A stretch of 64,000 nucleotides of DNA from Galbula dea (taxonomy: Eukaryota > Chordata > Aves > Piciformes > Galbulidae): the NCBI GenBank assembly GCA_013399015.1, contig VWZX01006706.1:1786-65785 (forward strand), read 5' to 3'. Shown piece after piece: positions 45,076 through 57,420 of this stretch. Under the pieces are notes generated by a model, which saw only the letters and a program-made list of their open reading frames with translations, ran no database searches and was not told where the DNA came from. Both the position numbers and the translations under genes were made by a program. Each line of letters starts with the position of its first letter. Within the stretch, counting starts at the first letter, position 1.

Positions 45076-47081
45076 GTGAGTGTGCCCCTTGTTATGCAAG
45101 ATTTAAAAGTGTTAAGACAGCTTACCTCCTTCCAAGTGAAGGATTTGAATATACATGTGCCAGAAGAAATAATAAAATCATTTACAAAAGCTACATACCT
45201 AACAGCACTGAAGCATGGAAGTTTCAGAGCTCTTTGTTTATCTATGCCTTGTTGAAAGGACCTTCAAAGCAAGGCAGACATTTTGAGGTACATAGATCAG
45301 AGTCTGTCCTTGCGGATGTTCTTCTAAGACACAAGGGACTTAGACCCTTCCTGTTTCCCATCCCATTCACTGGGAGGTTGTGCTGTGCTTCAGTTGCTCG
45401 CTTTTGCTTCCCTTGCAGTTTCAAGTGGTGTTTGTTTTGAAGCAAAACATGCCATCATCAGAATGCACAAGTCTAAGACAGATGGAAATTGTAAAATGAG
45501 CAAGGGAGAAAATAAGGAGATAGGAAAAAATGTCAGTCAGTTTTTTCATACCGCTGTCAGCTGCAGTTTCAGAAAGAGTGGATGAATACACTTGGGCAGG
45601 CAGGAAGGATCAGCACTGCATTCAAGGACAGGCAGCAGATGCCTCCTATCTTTTTTGGACTTACACTTGCTTTCTTCTCCTAAGGCAGTGTTGCTAAGAT
45701 AAGGATTGGAAGTGGGGCAGAGAAAATGAGAAGGAAGTTTTCTTACACCTAAGTATTATATTGATATGACCCAAGAGAAGAAGAGAGAAAAAAATAACAG
45801 ATGAGAAACTATTTTCCCAACACAGCCAGAAAGTTTTTCAGAAGCGGTGACCCTTGTCATTTAGGCTTCTTAATTTAACTGATTGAAGATCCTACCCATG
45901 TCTGGGAATATACATAAATGTTTTTCTGCAGAATCTCTTCATTTTAGTCATACTGTTCTGTGTCTTCAAAACAGTAACGGTCTCAAGAAGACTAGTCCTT
46001 TTCCTAGTTTTTTTCACTAAGTGCCCATGAATGAGCTTAATACAAACAAAGTCATAATTCAGATTTTTACACACACAGTTACTCTTTTAAGTAAGAACTT
46101 TTGTTTCACAATTTACTTAACATAATTTTTCAAGAACATTTCCTTCTCATTTCATACCAGTTACCCCCTTGAATATATAAACATCATATGTTTTTTCCAT
46201 AAAGGCATGTGAAAAATATCCTGTTTGACTAAGGCAAGTGTAATAGATGTGTATCAAACTCTTCTAATGGAGCTTAAGGAATTATAGAGGATGCCAAAGG
46301 TGAAATGCATTATGAGACTGGTGAACAGCAGAGCAGTTGTCACTAAGAACAGCCTTTGTCTGTCAATATACACTTACTTTTTAATTAAACTATTAAAATG
46401 TCTTAATAAGACTTCAAAATTGCTTCCACAGTTTCTTTTCGCCTTGGAGGCAGTGACACAGGTCAGTCACACACCTGTAGGTTGAGGGAGAGGGTAGCAG
46501 TTTTACACTGTGCACCCTTTGTGGAGTATTCAGTGCACTCTACTGCATTTAGCATAAGGAGGTGGTGTGGGGAGGAAGGACAAACCCTGACAGCAAACCA
46601 TGTGTGCATGCTTTTAATTGACATAGGCGTCTCTTCCTCTTGTCCTTTTGCCATGCTAACAAGCCGGCATCCCCCAGAACTTGACCTCTGAAGGGAGGCA
46701 GACAAAAGGAGGTCAGGTTGCTACTTGGATTCTCTCTTTATTTTTTCTGGTAGATCTTCTTCTTTTAGGGTCTCTCTTCAGGTGGATCTACCCCAGGAGT
46801 GCCACAGGTGGTCTGGTATTCCTATTGCCTTTGGCTGTTTCTCTTGTATAAAGTAGCCCACTTCATGGCAGGCACAGGTGTTTAATATCTCTGCAGCGCC
46901 TTTGCTTTGTTCCCACCATAATCAGGGGAAGTTCTGCACTCAATTTCAGTGACATAAACAATGATTAGTGGATTAGGCAAAATTGACCAATGTTGCTGCT
47001 TCCAAAAATGATTCCTCCTGTAGTGTTTCTAATATATACCTAATAGCATCTCTTACCTCTGGCAGAGAGACCTCTGCCTGA

Positions 47082-47086
47082 GCAGT
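47082..47086. repeat. Target-site duplication GCAGT, left copy
   Basis: Identical to the five bases immediately after the LTR (47842-47846). Confidence 0.85.
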
Positions 47087-47841
47087 TGTCGAGGGTCGAG
47101 GCTGGGCCAAACACCAACCCAATGGCAGATGCTCCCTACTACCCCCTCTTTCCCCACCACCACCAGGAAGGGAAAGGGGATAAGAGAGAGAGAGGCTTGT
47201 GGATTGGAAAATAAAACTAAAACTAATTTAATGATAAAAATAATAATAATGATAAATTAAATTTATACAAATATGTACAGAACCCAATACCAAACCCAAA
47301 CCCCGCTTGATGGTAACTATGTCACTGCTGATACTGCAGCAGAAGGCCTCAGCAGCAGATGGGAGCCAGGGTCAGGGGCTGGATCCTGGTACTAGATGCA
47401 GGAACTTATGGATCTGGATTGAGGGCAGAACAGACAGATTTCTCCTCAGATGCCAACCACTGAAGTGCAGGAGAAGAAGAAGAGAGAGCTGGAGCCAAAG
47501 CTAGCAAGGGGGAACTGACCCTCAGTTTATATATCGAATATGACATATATGGAATGGAATGCTTAGCTGGTCAGTTTAGGGTCACCTGTCCTGTCTGCTC
47601 CTCCCTGAAGGTGCAACCTTTATCCAGCACCCCCCAACAAGAGACACAAGATTCAGCAGTGACCTTGCTCTGCATACCAATCCCTGGTAGTAAATCTAAT
47701 CATGAGGCTTCATCACTGCTAGAAGCTGGCAGTGTCTGCAAAAACATGTTAGTTTTAGAAAGTGCAGTTTCTCAGAGGAGCTTTAACTGAAAAGTAAAAT
47801 CACTGAACAGAATTAGTTCTGTTCTAACCCAAACCAGGACA
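47087..47841 (-). mobile_element. Solo LTR of an endogenous retrovirus (likely ERVL-type)
   Basis: A 755-base block. On the minus strand it starts TGTCCTGGTTTGGGTTAGAA and ends CCAGCCTCGACCCTCGACA, with TGTC...GACA ends. Perfect 5-base target duplications, GCAGT, flank it at 47082-47086 and 47842-47846. It contains TATATAAA on the minus strand (complement near 47527-47535), an AT-rich stretch near 47200-47275 with an ATTAAA-type signal, and pyrimidine-rich sequence toward its end. The CCTGGTTTGGG start and 5-base duplication fit avian class III (ERVL-like) LTRs. No internal retroviral genes remain, so it arose by recombination between two LTRs. Confidence 0.88.
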
Positions 47842-47846
47842 GCAGT
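47842..47846. repeat. Target-site duplication GCAGT, right copy
   Basis: Pairs with 47082-47086 and fixes the LTR borders to the base. Confidence 0.85.
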
Positions 47847-50800
47847 GAAGAAAGACCAGTGAAACTGGAGAGACCAACAGTCCTGATAGGGAGAAGAGCA
47901 AAGAATAATAAAAATAGGGGTGGGTCAACAGGTTCCCAGCAACCTTGGCAAGGAGTCCTGGGGTGCAGTGTTTTCTGTTTCTCCCTCGAATGGGTCTCTG
48001 TCACACCAGATGAACCCAGCCATTGCTTCTTTAGTTGGGGCAAATCCCTGTGCTTGCTCACAACTTAGTTGGTCTGCCAAAAGGACTGACAACACTAGCA
48101 GCTGCTGTCTGTAGACACAGGATAGAGCCTTGCACTTTCATGCAATGCAAATAACCAGCCTTCCCTTTGTGTGAACATTTTGTTGATAATTGTCCTTTAG
48201 AGTAAAGGAGAATAACTTTCCTTTTGACTAACAAACAGACCTGGTTGTGCTCAGCATTGGGTGGTAACAGTCATTATCAAGTGTGATGAAGTGCTGTCCA
48301 AGTTCTTCATCCTGGTATGCCAGCTGTGAGAAGGTAACAACGATGTGATAAACTTCCAGGAGGAACTGGAGGACCTACCTTATGTCGCCAGTAGGTTACA
48401 ATTTCAAGTATCTACTGCCCCTTCTTAACAGGAGGCTGAGCTGCTTGTAAAACATTTCACAAGTCCCTGCTCTTTGTAGCTTGATGCCCTAAGGCCATCC
48501 TTAACCACAGAGCAGCTGCACAAGCCTCTGCCACTATCTTTGTGCAGCAGATTAGCCACCATGCAGAAGAGGATATGAGCAAAACATGAGGCCACAGCAT
48601 CCATCTCTCCACAATGCATGCACCTTCCTAAAGGCTTATTCCTTTGCATGCTGACTGCCAACTCTGCCTATGAACAGCACATTCCCCTTGTTCCAATGAC
48701 ATGGGCAGTGTCTACAAGCATGGATGTGCTCAGCATTTGCATCATCTGAGTTGAATATTCCCTGAGCCCTTCCTAGCACTCAGGCCATCCACAAAGAACT
48801 GGGATACACCAAAATGGTGCCCTGCTGAAAGTGGTGCCAATCCTAAACTGTGAGCAGAGCTCTTTAATGAGAAGAAAGGATGCCAAGCATTTCCAACTGG
48901 ACAGCAATACAATGTATAATCTAATTACACTAATAATTCAGTCTGGTGCTTCAGGGGAAAATATAAGTAAGAAGATGTTTTCTGTTCTTTTTTCCCACTA
49001 ACATGTATGAAGGCCAGGTACAATAGGTTACTGTTCATTAGTATCCTTCAGAGTAAGCATTTGTGCTTATCTGTCCTCCATTTCTTTTCCCTCTGGCTAT
49101 AAACAATTGTCTCCTCAGCCCCAGCAGTTAGCAAGGAAGACTGCAGTGAGACTGTCAGAAAAATTTATAAAACCCACAAGGAGATAAGGCTCAGCCAAGA
49201 ACCATAAAGAGAAATATGTTTCCCACTTTTTACTTGGTTTTGACTTGAGTTGCACAATGGCAAATGCTTATCTCCTGCTGTCTGGAGTTCTTTAATATCT
49301 TAGTGAAGAATACATACAGTGACAAAACTGAATGTTCTCTAGGCCATCTTTTAATTAGTCATCTTGCTCCTTTTTCCATGCTCGGGCACCTCCACAGTCT
49401 TCATCTCTAAAGGCAAATTGCTATGTCTGTTCACTTTTGGCACTTAACACACCTATGATGGTTGCTCCAGCCTCAGTTCCCTGCATCTGCCTCCACTCAT
49501 TAATCAGGAACTCCAGAGGGAAGAGTGGAAAGCTGTCACCAGCATGTCATCCCAGATAACTGGAATTGCTCTCCATGGGAGCAAGGTGTAAACCTAAGAC
49601 AAAGCTGTCAAGGAGCCATTCTTCCAGCCTTCCTTCCCAGGAAGGTTTCCATGCTTAGCCTACTAGAAGTAAGGAAATAAGCTAGGTTCAATGACAGCCA
49701 CAGAGGACTGCTCCAAGAAAGCAACAAACAGTGACTTTGTTTCATGTCACTCCATTTGCTGCTATTTCTCACCAGCATCATTTGAAGGCAGACACCTTAT
49801 TCGTTGAGTAATGGACAAGTGTTTCAAATAACTACATGGAGAAGGCTTGCACTGACCTTGTCTTTTCCTTGCCACACTTGATACAAAAGGCACAGGAGTA
49901 AAAAATGCAACATTGAAACCAAGCCACAAGTGTTTAAAGAATAAATGCAGGTGGAAAAGGGACACAGAAACCATGTTTTGGGCATGATTTCTGCCAAAGG
50001 CTTTTAGGGCACATAAAATGGGGTTAGACAGTCTTTCCGGAAGGTACTGGTTTCCTAAGTTAGGGGAGAAGCAGTTGGAGAAACATCAAAAGCTGGGAAA
50101 TGTCATCTCAAAGGAGGAAGATGGTGTCAGTAAGGTAATTACTGTCTCTAAAGATGTGGGTGGTCCTCTGCTGCTTGCTGGTCACTGTCTTCTTCAGAGG
50201 TTCATGTTGGTAACCTCTGCTATGCATTGCAACTCATTTATGTGGAGCTACTTCCACCAGAGATCTGTTAAAGAACAAGAAAGTTTCTGTTTCTCCCAGG
50301 CTATCTGCAGCATCACTAATAAGCACTATACAGAGAGCAGTGCAGAACGAAGCCTGGTGACCTCCAGGCAGGGAACAGCAGTGGGAGGGCAGTAGAGGGT
50401 GTGAAGGTGTTGCTGTGCCTTCAGGATAGCCTTTGGCTGGGCTTGGTACAGCTCAGCTCCGGCTGTCCATGCCTTCTTCCCACCCAACACTCTGGAACAG
50501 TGCCTTGGGAGCACTGGGGGGTGAGGACAACTTTTCAGATGACCCCCATGGAGGAAGAGGCTTTCTGCCTCCGAGGTCACATTGCCCTATATTGATTTAC
50601 AAAGTCTGGGTGTCAGAGCCTGGTGTGCAGGCTTTACAATAAACATGAATCTGCACATACCTCCACAGGACAGCCTGATTTCATAACACAAATTCCTAGG
50701 TGGAGTTACGTGCTGAGAAACTTGTTAGGGCTGCAACGTTTATCTTGTTTTGATGGTATTTTTTTGGTGGTGCTCCTTAGAAACCAAATGACTGCTTCCT

Positions 50801-53390
50801 TTCTGGCTCAAGGAGTCATTCTTAAACAATACTAATCAGTGTCAGGGTTTCCTTTCGAATGTTGGTTCCGACTCTTTTAAGAGGTGAGCTGCTACTTGCA
50901 GCCAGCACCAGGTCTGGTTACATCCAAAGGTGCTCTAGTTAGTCAAAGCATCTGTTTCCATGCAGCTTTCACTCTCATCTGTCCTTTGCTTTTGTTTGTA
51001 AAGGACACAAGGTAGAAAGACTGAGTGTTTGTGCTTTGCTTTCCTTGCGAACATCCACAGTAGTAGGAGCACACATCACACCCTCTGCATGGGGGCAGGA
51101 GTGTCTCTGAAATACACTGAGGAGATGTATGGGCAAGTGACAAAAACGCAATGCTGCATTTAAGGTTAAGAAAGATAAATCAGTGATTTGACCTTTTTCT
51201 TGTTTGTAACCTTTCAGATGAACACCAGATCACGGACCTCATATTTACCTCATACCTTATCTATGCCTTAGGACGATTTTAAAATGCATGTGTTTGGTTT
51301 TGAAAAAGTTTATGGTGCTAGCTGAATGATCAGCTGCAGGAATCTTGGCTTTCATGGATTGTTTCTGCCACAACTGTTTAGACTTGCATCTTAGGAAATA
51401 CCTTGAAGTGAAAAGTACCTACTTTCCAGGTACAAAAGTATCTCTCCATATGCAGCACCACCCACTTCTGGGAAGCTCGGATCCTCAATGAATGTTGGTG
51501 GTTGTCTGTGAAAGATAAGATCAGTCTCTCCTTCTGAATTGCTCTGATCTAGCAGATCTTCCTTCTTTTTGCCATTACTGCAAATTACATCTGCAAAAGC
51601 AGTGATAAAAAAGGCCTGCAACAACATCAAACCTCAGTCCAAAACTGTTGCATGCACAGAATCAACCTCTTGAACTGAATCTGGGATTTCAGGCTAATCT
51701 ACCAACATCTCTCTTCATGTGTTCAAGTGATACTGTTTCAGCCATAGCAGTCATCTGGAGAAGGCACAGCTGGTCTCAGCATCTTAAGCCAAAGGAGCCT
51801 TTGTGGCTGTGTAGTGAATAAGCCACTCCTAGAATCCATACAGCATACCCAGCCAGCTGGATGGAGGAGCTGGTGGAATAAACATATGGCTACCAGTTAA
51901 GTACCAGTAACAAATATTTTGTCTTAATGCATCGTGGCTACTAAGTGTGAGAAAAACAGCAGCATGTAACAAGCGCTGCTGCAAAGGCATCAAGGTATGG
52001 CATTAGTCAGGGAATTAGTCCCACTGCTGGGTTTCCAGGCAGTTGCTAATGCCTGGAGTGCTTTTATCCTTGAAAATACTCCACATCTTAAGTGAGACTT
52101 TTGTGCAATAGCAGCCTTTATCCATCCTGGCAGGGACAAAGTGAAATTTTGTGCAAGCAGCATGAAGTTATTGTTAACAATAAGTGCCTGCCACCACACC
52201 AGAAACTCACTGGGGGACATAAACAGCAGGAATGTATCTCCCTTGTGCACCAATACAGACATACACGCGTTTGTGAGCGTGCACAGACATCTGTGTGTTA
52301 CTGGGGGTGTGTGTACCAAAGCAGCCTTCTGCCCCTTTCTCTCCCACTGAAAAGGTTGTTTCCCATAATTGTGCCCTGCAGCAGCGGCATTTGGTATATG
52401 AGAAAACTCTGACTAGCTCAGCCTTCGTCTGCTCTGGGCAGACACTCGTTAAGCACAATAATACCATGAAAGGAAAACTCCGTTGCGTAAAGAAAACTTA
52501 GATTGTGTTGCATGTCGGAAATGCTTAAGTGGGTGAAGCTACTTATTAGTGCTAAATAGAGGATACTGTCTCCCAGCCTCTGTCAGCTGATGTGAGCAGG
52601 AGGCGTCTGTCGTTACTGTCAGAAAAGGTCTTTCAGAAGAAAGACTTCAGTGTAAGAATTTCTCTAGGGGTTCAAGAAGCAGTGCAGTAACTTTTCATAG
52701 CTTATATATAAACGGTGCTTCATTATAGCTAATTAATGAACAGAAAATGAGGGGATTTGTAAAAATCCTGTTAGAAAATTTCTCCCTTTTTAAAGGGATT
52801 GGGCTAAAAGGCAGAAGAAAAGGATCATTGTAGTGGAGAATTAGAGGAAAAGAGTGTGCCCTAAGGCAGTTGAGTGCTTTGCACATGATGGTGGGAGGCT
52901 GCTGTAGCTGTTGAGATTTAAAATGAGACTTTGTGCATTGATAGAAACTGAAGAAGTTAAGGGGACAGGCTAAGGTAATGCAGAGCATTCATCAAAAATC
53001 TACACAAAATACCTGACACACCTGGAGCATTGTTTCACCAGAGCTGAGTAAGTGGAATATTCATTCATTAAAATGACAGGGAAGAATTGGACATGGCTGG
53101 ATTTTTATTGATGTTTGTCCAGCTGATTTTTACCTCTGTGAAAACCAAGCTGCCCAGACAGTTGTGTTGTTACTGTATTTCTTCTTGAGATGTTGCTGCA
53201 TGCAGCCTTGCTATGGGGTGAATTAGTAGATCCTTCTTCGTTATCCACCAGTGGTTTTGCTGTGGTCTTCTTCTGAGCATGCATCACCTAAATGCATCAT
53301 TTGGAGCCAGAGCTTGTCTTCCAAGGGCAAAGAGCAGGCTACAGGCCATTAGCTATGGCAGCTAGCTCACCATGGAGGGACAGGACCACG
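47847..53390. other. Unique sequence, 5.5 kb, no gene recognised
   Basis: Frames of up to 125 codons (50018-50395 plus strand) without recognised domains. No repeat family or RNA gene was recognised. Confidence 0.58.
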
Positions 53391-53458
53391 CCCATGGCAG
53401 AGGGCTTGAAACTAGATGAAAGTACCTTCCAGTCCAAACCGCTCTATGGTTCTGTGAC
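53391..53458 (+). mobile_element. CR1 LINE tail, degraded
   Basis: CCCATGGCAGAGGGCTTGAA, then ACTAGATGAAAGTACCTTCC and CTCTATGGTTCTGTGA, aligns with a CR1 3' end of the ATTCTATG-octamer type with several substitutions. Confidence 0.8.
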
Positions 53459-54964
53459 CTAGGCAAGAAAAGACAGTTTTGCAGTAAAATGAAAGATCAA
53501 AACAAGGTAGGAAGAAGCCATGAAGGTGTTAGGGCAGATGAAGCTAATGCACTGCAATTTTCTAAGATTTTGGACTGAATGGAGCTGGTCCCTGTTCCCC
53601 AGGCTTACCCAGGTTATATTTAGAGACTGTTTACTTTGTAACTCCTGAATATGGATGAAAAACCTACCTGCTACAAGGAAAAGCAGATGAGTTTCAGGCT
53701 AGTGTTTCACACTGCCAGTTTTTTCTCCAGTTAATTGTGTGATCCAACACATTATTTGGCACAAACATGTATTGTATTACCCCTGACCTCTAGGAATAAA
53801 AAGATGTAACATAGAAGCCATAATAAAACTGTACCACGGAGCTGCTGAACTTCACACAGCCGGTGAACAGGAGCATCTTTATGTTGCTGGGGCTCCCTGG
53901 GACTTTCCAGTTGAGACTAGACCTTTCACCTACGTTCCATGAGAAATTTCAGCAGGGAGGGGGAGACTGAGTGAGCGGACAAGTAAGCTTTCCTCCTTGC
54001 CCAGCTTCCCAGCCCCAGCAAAAAGCATGCCAACCTAGACACACCTGACCGTGCATGAATAACCTCTGCCAAACCTTCACAAGGCCAGCATAGATTTCTC
54101 TGCTTCACAGCCCTGCAATCAATATGGCAGAAAGCCTTTGATCCATATTTATGGTAATTACTTATTATTTGTTGCATTCTGCAATAAAACATGGTAGCGC
54201 AGTGCCTGCGAACTGGTGGTCTGAGAGGTGATTGATTTTGGTGGGGTGGTGTTATGTAGTAGAGGGATTTTCTCACGGAGTTTCCCACTGGCTTGTTGAA
54301 ACTTTCTCCTTTGTAAACAAAGCAGTTATGTGAGCATCCTCAGTTTCGTTTTTCCTTTCTGATGCCATTTCATGCAAAGGAAATGAGCTGCAAGTGTTTA
54401 GCTTGGCACTGTAACTTTGGTAATCGTATCCAGGGCATAGAGTAGCATGCGCTGGTGCTTAATCATTCACTCATTAGCTCAGTGTCGTTTGAGCTCGGAA
54501 GACAAATAGAGGGTAAGAAATTGTGTCAGCCCATCTGAGAGGAGCAGATGTAAGACTGTTCAGGAAGGACGACATACTTTTTGGGCTTCTTGGTGAGCTA
54601 GCTTATTGCCTTTCCAGCACAGCTGTTGCTGCTGCTACCAGTTTTGGAGAAAACATCTGTATTTGAAGTGCCCATCTGCTTGCAGCTGTTGTCATCTTTT
54701 AATTGGCATAATCCCACTGGGATGAGAGTAGCACAACTGTGGGTGTCTCCTGCTCTGTTGCCCAACTGCCAGCACCCCCTATGTCACACACTCTTTTTGT
54801 CCATGTACTTTCTGTATAAATACCTTCCTTATGTTCCCAGAGAGCCCCCTGAGGGCTGTCTTTACTTATGTGGCTATACAAAGAGGATTTCTCCTCTCTC
54901 TGGCTATGATTACTTATCAGTCAGGGTATTTCCAAAACGGATAGGGACACATGAACATTGTTGT
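53459..54964. other. Unique sequence with candidate binding sites
   Basis: Contains the site cluster at 54309-54385. A 120-codon minus-strand frame (53926-54288) and a 116-codon plus-strand frame (54626-54976) have no recognised domain. No repeats were recognised. Confidence 0.5.
54309..54385. promoter_or_regulatory. Candidate SOX/FOX and octamer-like site cluster
   Basis: CTTTGTAAACAAAG (54309-54322) has two inverted ACAAAG (SOX-type) halves overlapping GTAAACA (forkhead-type). About 45 bases on lies CATTTCATGCAAAGGAAATG (54366-54385), in which CATTTC and GAAATG are inverted around ATGCAAAG, an octamer-like word. Recognition of the words is direct; function is inferred. Confidence 0.28.
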
Positions 54965-55445
54965 AGGTGCTACTAGTAAGACCAAACTTGGAATACCATG
55001 TGCATTTGTGGCCACTTACGTATGCTTCAAAAATATGACTGGATGCAGGGGATCTTTGTGGGAAGCAGGGTCATGAAAGCTCAATATGCAGTTTGAGATT
55101 AAAGGAGCTTTACTTGTTTAGTCTAGAAAAACACAAACTGGGATATATCAGAAGTTTATGTATGCACCCGAGAAAGAAACAACAAGAAGGGTAGTAGGTT
55201 TCTAAGCCTAATGGTTAGTACTGGAAAAACAGCGAACCAGGCATGAACTACTCATTAGTGTATGTAGACTGGAAAGTAGAAGGCAGCCCTTAAGGATCAG
55301 ACTAACACTTCCATGGCAACAGAGGGAACAAATTTTCTTAGCTGTTTTTAAGACAGAGCTTGAGGGAGTTCATGGAGAGTACGAGCTTTCCTACCATAAC
55401 AGGTGATGGGACCAGATGACACAGATCTTGTTTCCTTCTTGTATC
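54965..55445 (+). mobile_element. Ancient CR1-like LINE 3' end
   Basis: A degraded element readable as the C-terminal part of a CR1/L3-type ORF2 and its 3' end. Words in order: GACCAAACTTGGAATACCATG (RT C-terminus, LEYHV-like), TTGTTTAGTCTAGAAAAAC (LFSLEK-like, near 55118), TAGCTGTTTTTAAG near 55340, and GTGATGGGACCAGATGACAC near 55403, the usual 3' UTR. Many indels. It resembles old CR1 copies seen in turtles and crocodilians. Confidence 0.65.
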
Positions 55446-57284
55446 AGTCTATTCAGATGCATTTATTAAAGTTCCTGCAACAGTTTTTGCAGTGGAGCCT
55501 GAGATACTGCAAATGTAAAGCACATTAGTGTATATGAACAGTACACAAACACTACTTCAGACTGTGAGCTGCACAAATTTCACGGGTTTAGGAGTGGGAA
55601 GCATAGCCAGCAGCTTGGTAGCAGAACACTCAAGGTAAACACTTAGGAAACTGCTATGCCCATTTATGCTGGGTGATGTTTGTGTTTGTTCAGTTGGAAG
55701 CTGAATCCAGACAGACATAAGCCACTTTATAATTATTGTTATTATTATTACTATTACTATTATTTCGTTTTTACCAAGATTACTTTTCAGCAATATCACC
55801 AGACATATAACTAAAATCAGCATGGCTAGGGAGGGAGAGAGCAAGATTACAGCCACTCCTTTAAGAGTGACTTGCTCTTCTGTGAGCCTGTGGCTGCTTA
55901 CTCTCTTTGTGTCAATATCAAACCATGATGCCACCACCATTTTAAGTCCTGCTGGACTAACAAAAAGGCTACTTTTCCATGGTGTTGTCACACATGATCC
56001 CAACTGTGGCTGTATAACTAACTGCTTCTCATATTTTCTGCCAAACCACTAGAGGTTGCACTTTCATGACTGGTGCATAATGTCTTATGTAGACAGCCCA
56101 GGGACAAGTTTTGGTGTATTACCTAAAGAGGGACCCCCTAGAAAAGTTGAGAATAGTTTGACAGTCACTCAGTATCTTCCAGGACAGCCAGTTTACATCC
56201 ATCCCCTATTACTTTTTGATGTGACTGTGTTCCTCTTGTTCTTTTTGTACTGCGTGTCTCAGAGGTACTGAGTTAGGAAGTTATGTATATAGAAAAAAGT
56301 CCTAGTTACAGTGAAGAATTTAAGGGAGTTTCCTCTTCTACTAATTGTTTCAGGATTTTTGACATCTTTCCCACTTGTAAAAGTGCTTGGCTTTTGGTTT
56401 TTCAGAGGTTAGAAGGTGGGCAACCAGAAGTTGGATCTGATTTGAAAAGAAAGTATGAATGAGAAATCAGGATTTCCTGCTTAGGGAGAGCCACATGAAT
56501 ACCATTGAAGGACCCCACTCCAAAGCTCTTTGGTCTATTCATTTAGATATCCATTTAATTCTGCATGTTTTGAGCTATGCTTCAAAAGCAGAGGTTGCTG
56601 AGATCTCAGAGATAGACTGTGGCTTGCAAAATGTCTTTTGGTGGCAGGATTTTCTTGACAACATGCTAGTAAGATCTTCCAGATCTTCACCAAGCCAAGT
56701 CATTTTTTGTATGATGTGAAAATAGTTCGTGCCTCTGTATCATCACCAGTTGTATGCAGTGCACAGAGTGGTGTATTCCAGGGAAATATTGCATCCAGTG
56801 TCTGGTAACATCTTAGTCTTCATGATCAGCTGCATTCCTTCTCAGAAATGTCATCAAGAGAGCCACACTCATGTATAGCTTTGTTGCAGAGCATTTGGAC
56901 AGACTGCCTTTTTCTTACACCCTTTCTTACTGCTTTTCCTTTCAAACAGAAGGTAGAAAATCATGCTTCTCAATTTTCTGCAGTTTTTGTGAATGAATCT
57001 TTCCAGACAATGTTAGTCCAGCTCTTAGTCACCTAGTTAGCCTTTTTGATTTTTTTTTTCTTTTCAGACTTAAGGCTTTTTCTTTTGATGCATTAAACTT
57101 TTACAAGTGTTGAGAAAATCATTTGCTACTGAGCAACTTCTTGTGTATGCTATTCTTTAAATATTCCTTACAGTATTATTCCTTGGAGCACAAAGTATCA
57201 TTTGATGTTATAATTGCTAGAGTGTGTTTTGCCAGAGATGGCACTATTTTGTTTGGAAGATGGACATTTAATAATAGAGGCATT
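55446..57284. other. Unique sequence, no gene recognised
   Basis: A 148-codon minus-strand frame at 55557-56003 has a hydrophobic run (LAMLILVICLVILL) but is partly built from the ATT microsatellite at 55731-55765 and matches nothing I know. Nothing else was recognised. Confidence 0.5.
55731..55765. repeat. (ATT)n microsatellite
   Basis: Imperfect ATT/ACT trinucleotides over about 35 bases. Confidence 0.92.
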
Positions 57285-57420
57285 GTTGTATCAACAGAAG
57301 TTTACCAGGCAACAAGGGAGATGGGTTTTGTAGAAAGAAGCAGTATCTTTTATTAGACTGACAACAGGAAGTGAGAAGAAAGACCAATGTTTTGGGCTCT
57401 GCACCCAATCATCATCTTGC
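57285..57420. repeat. Possible ancient dispersed repeat
   Basis: The words ATCTTTTATTAGACTGACAA, then GAAAGACCAATGTTTTGGGC and CTGCACCCAATCATCATCTT, resemble a vertebrate dispersed sequence of the form TCTTTTATTGGACCAAC...GACAAGCTTTTGGGC...ACAGAGCTCTTCTTC. Family not asserted; resemblance from memory only. Confidence 0.33.

Larger units (their letters stand above)
41331..47086. other. Unique sequence, 5.7 kb, no gene recognised
   Basis: Contains two exon-like segments listed separately (42549-42631 and 44994-45075), and a T16 run at 44668-44683 followed by CTGCAG, which is acceptor-like. A 123-codon plus-strand frame at 44622-44993 starts inside that T-rich stretch and has no recognised domain. 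No interspersed repeats were recognised. Confidence 0.55.

Noticed and set aside
48230..48900. Slightly GC-richer stretch considered as a processed pseudogene
   Set aside because: No protein frame longer than about 78 codons, no poly-A tail and no recognised parent.
55557..56003. 148-codon minus-strand frame with a hydrophobic segment, considered as an envelope or membrane protein
   Set aside because: Part of the hydrophobicity comes from an ATT microsatellite, and no neighbouring LTR or family motif supports it.
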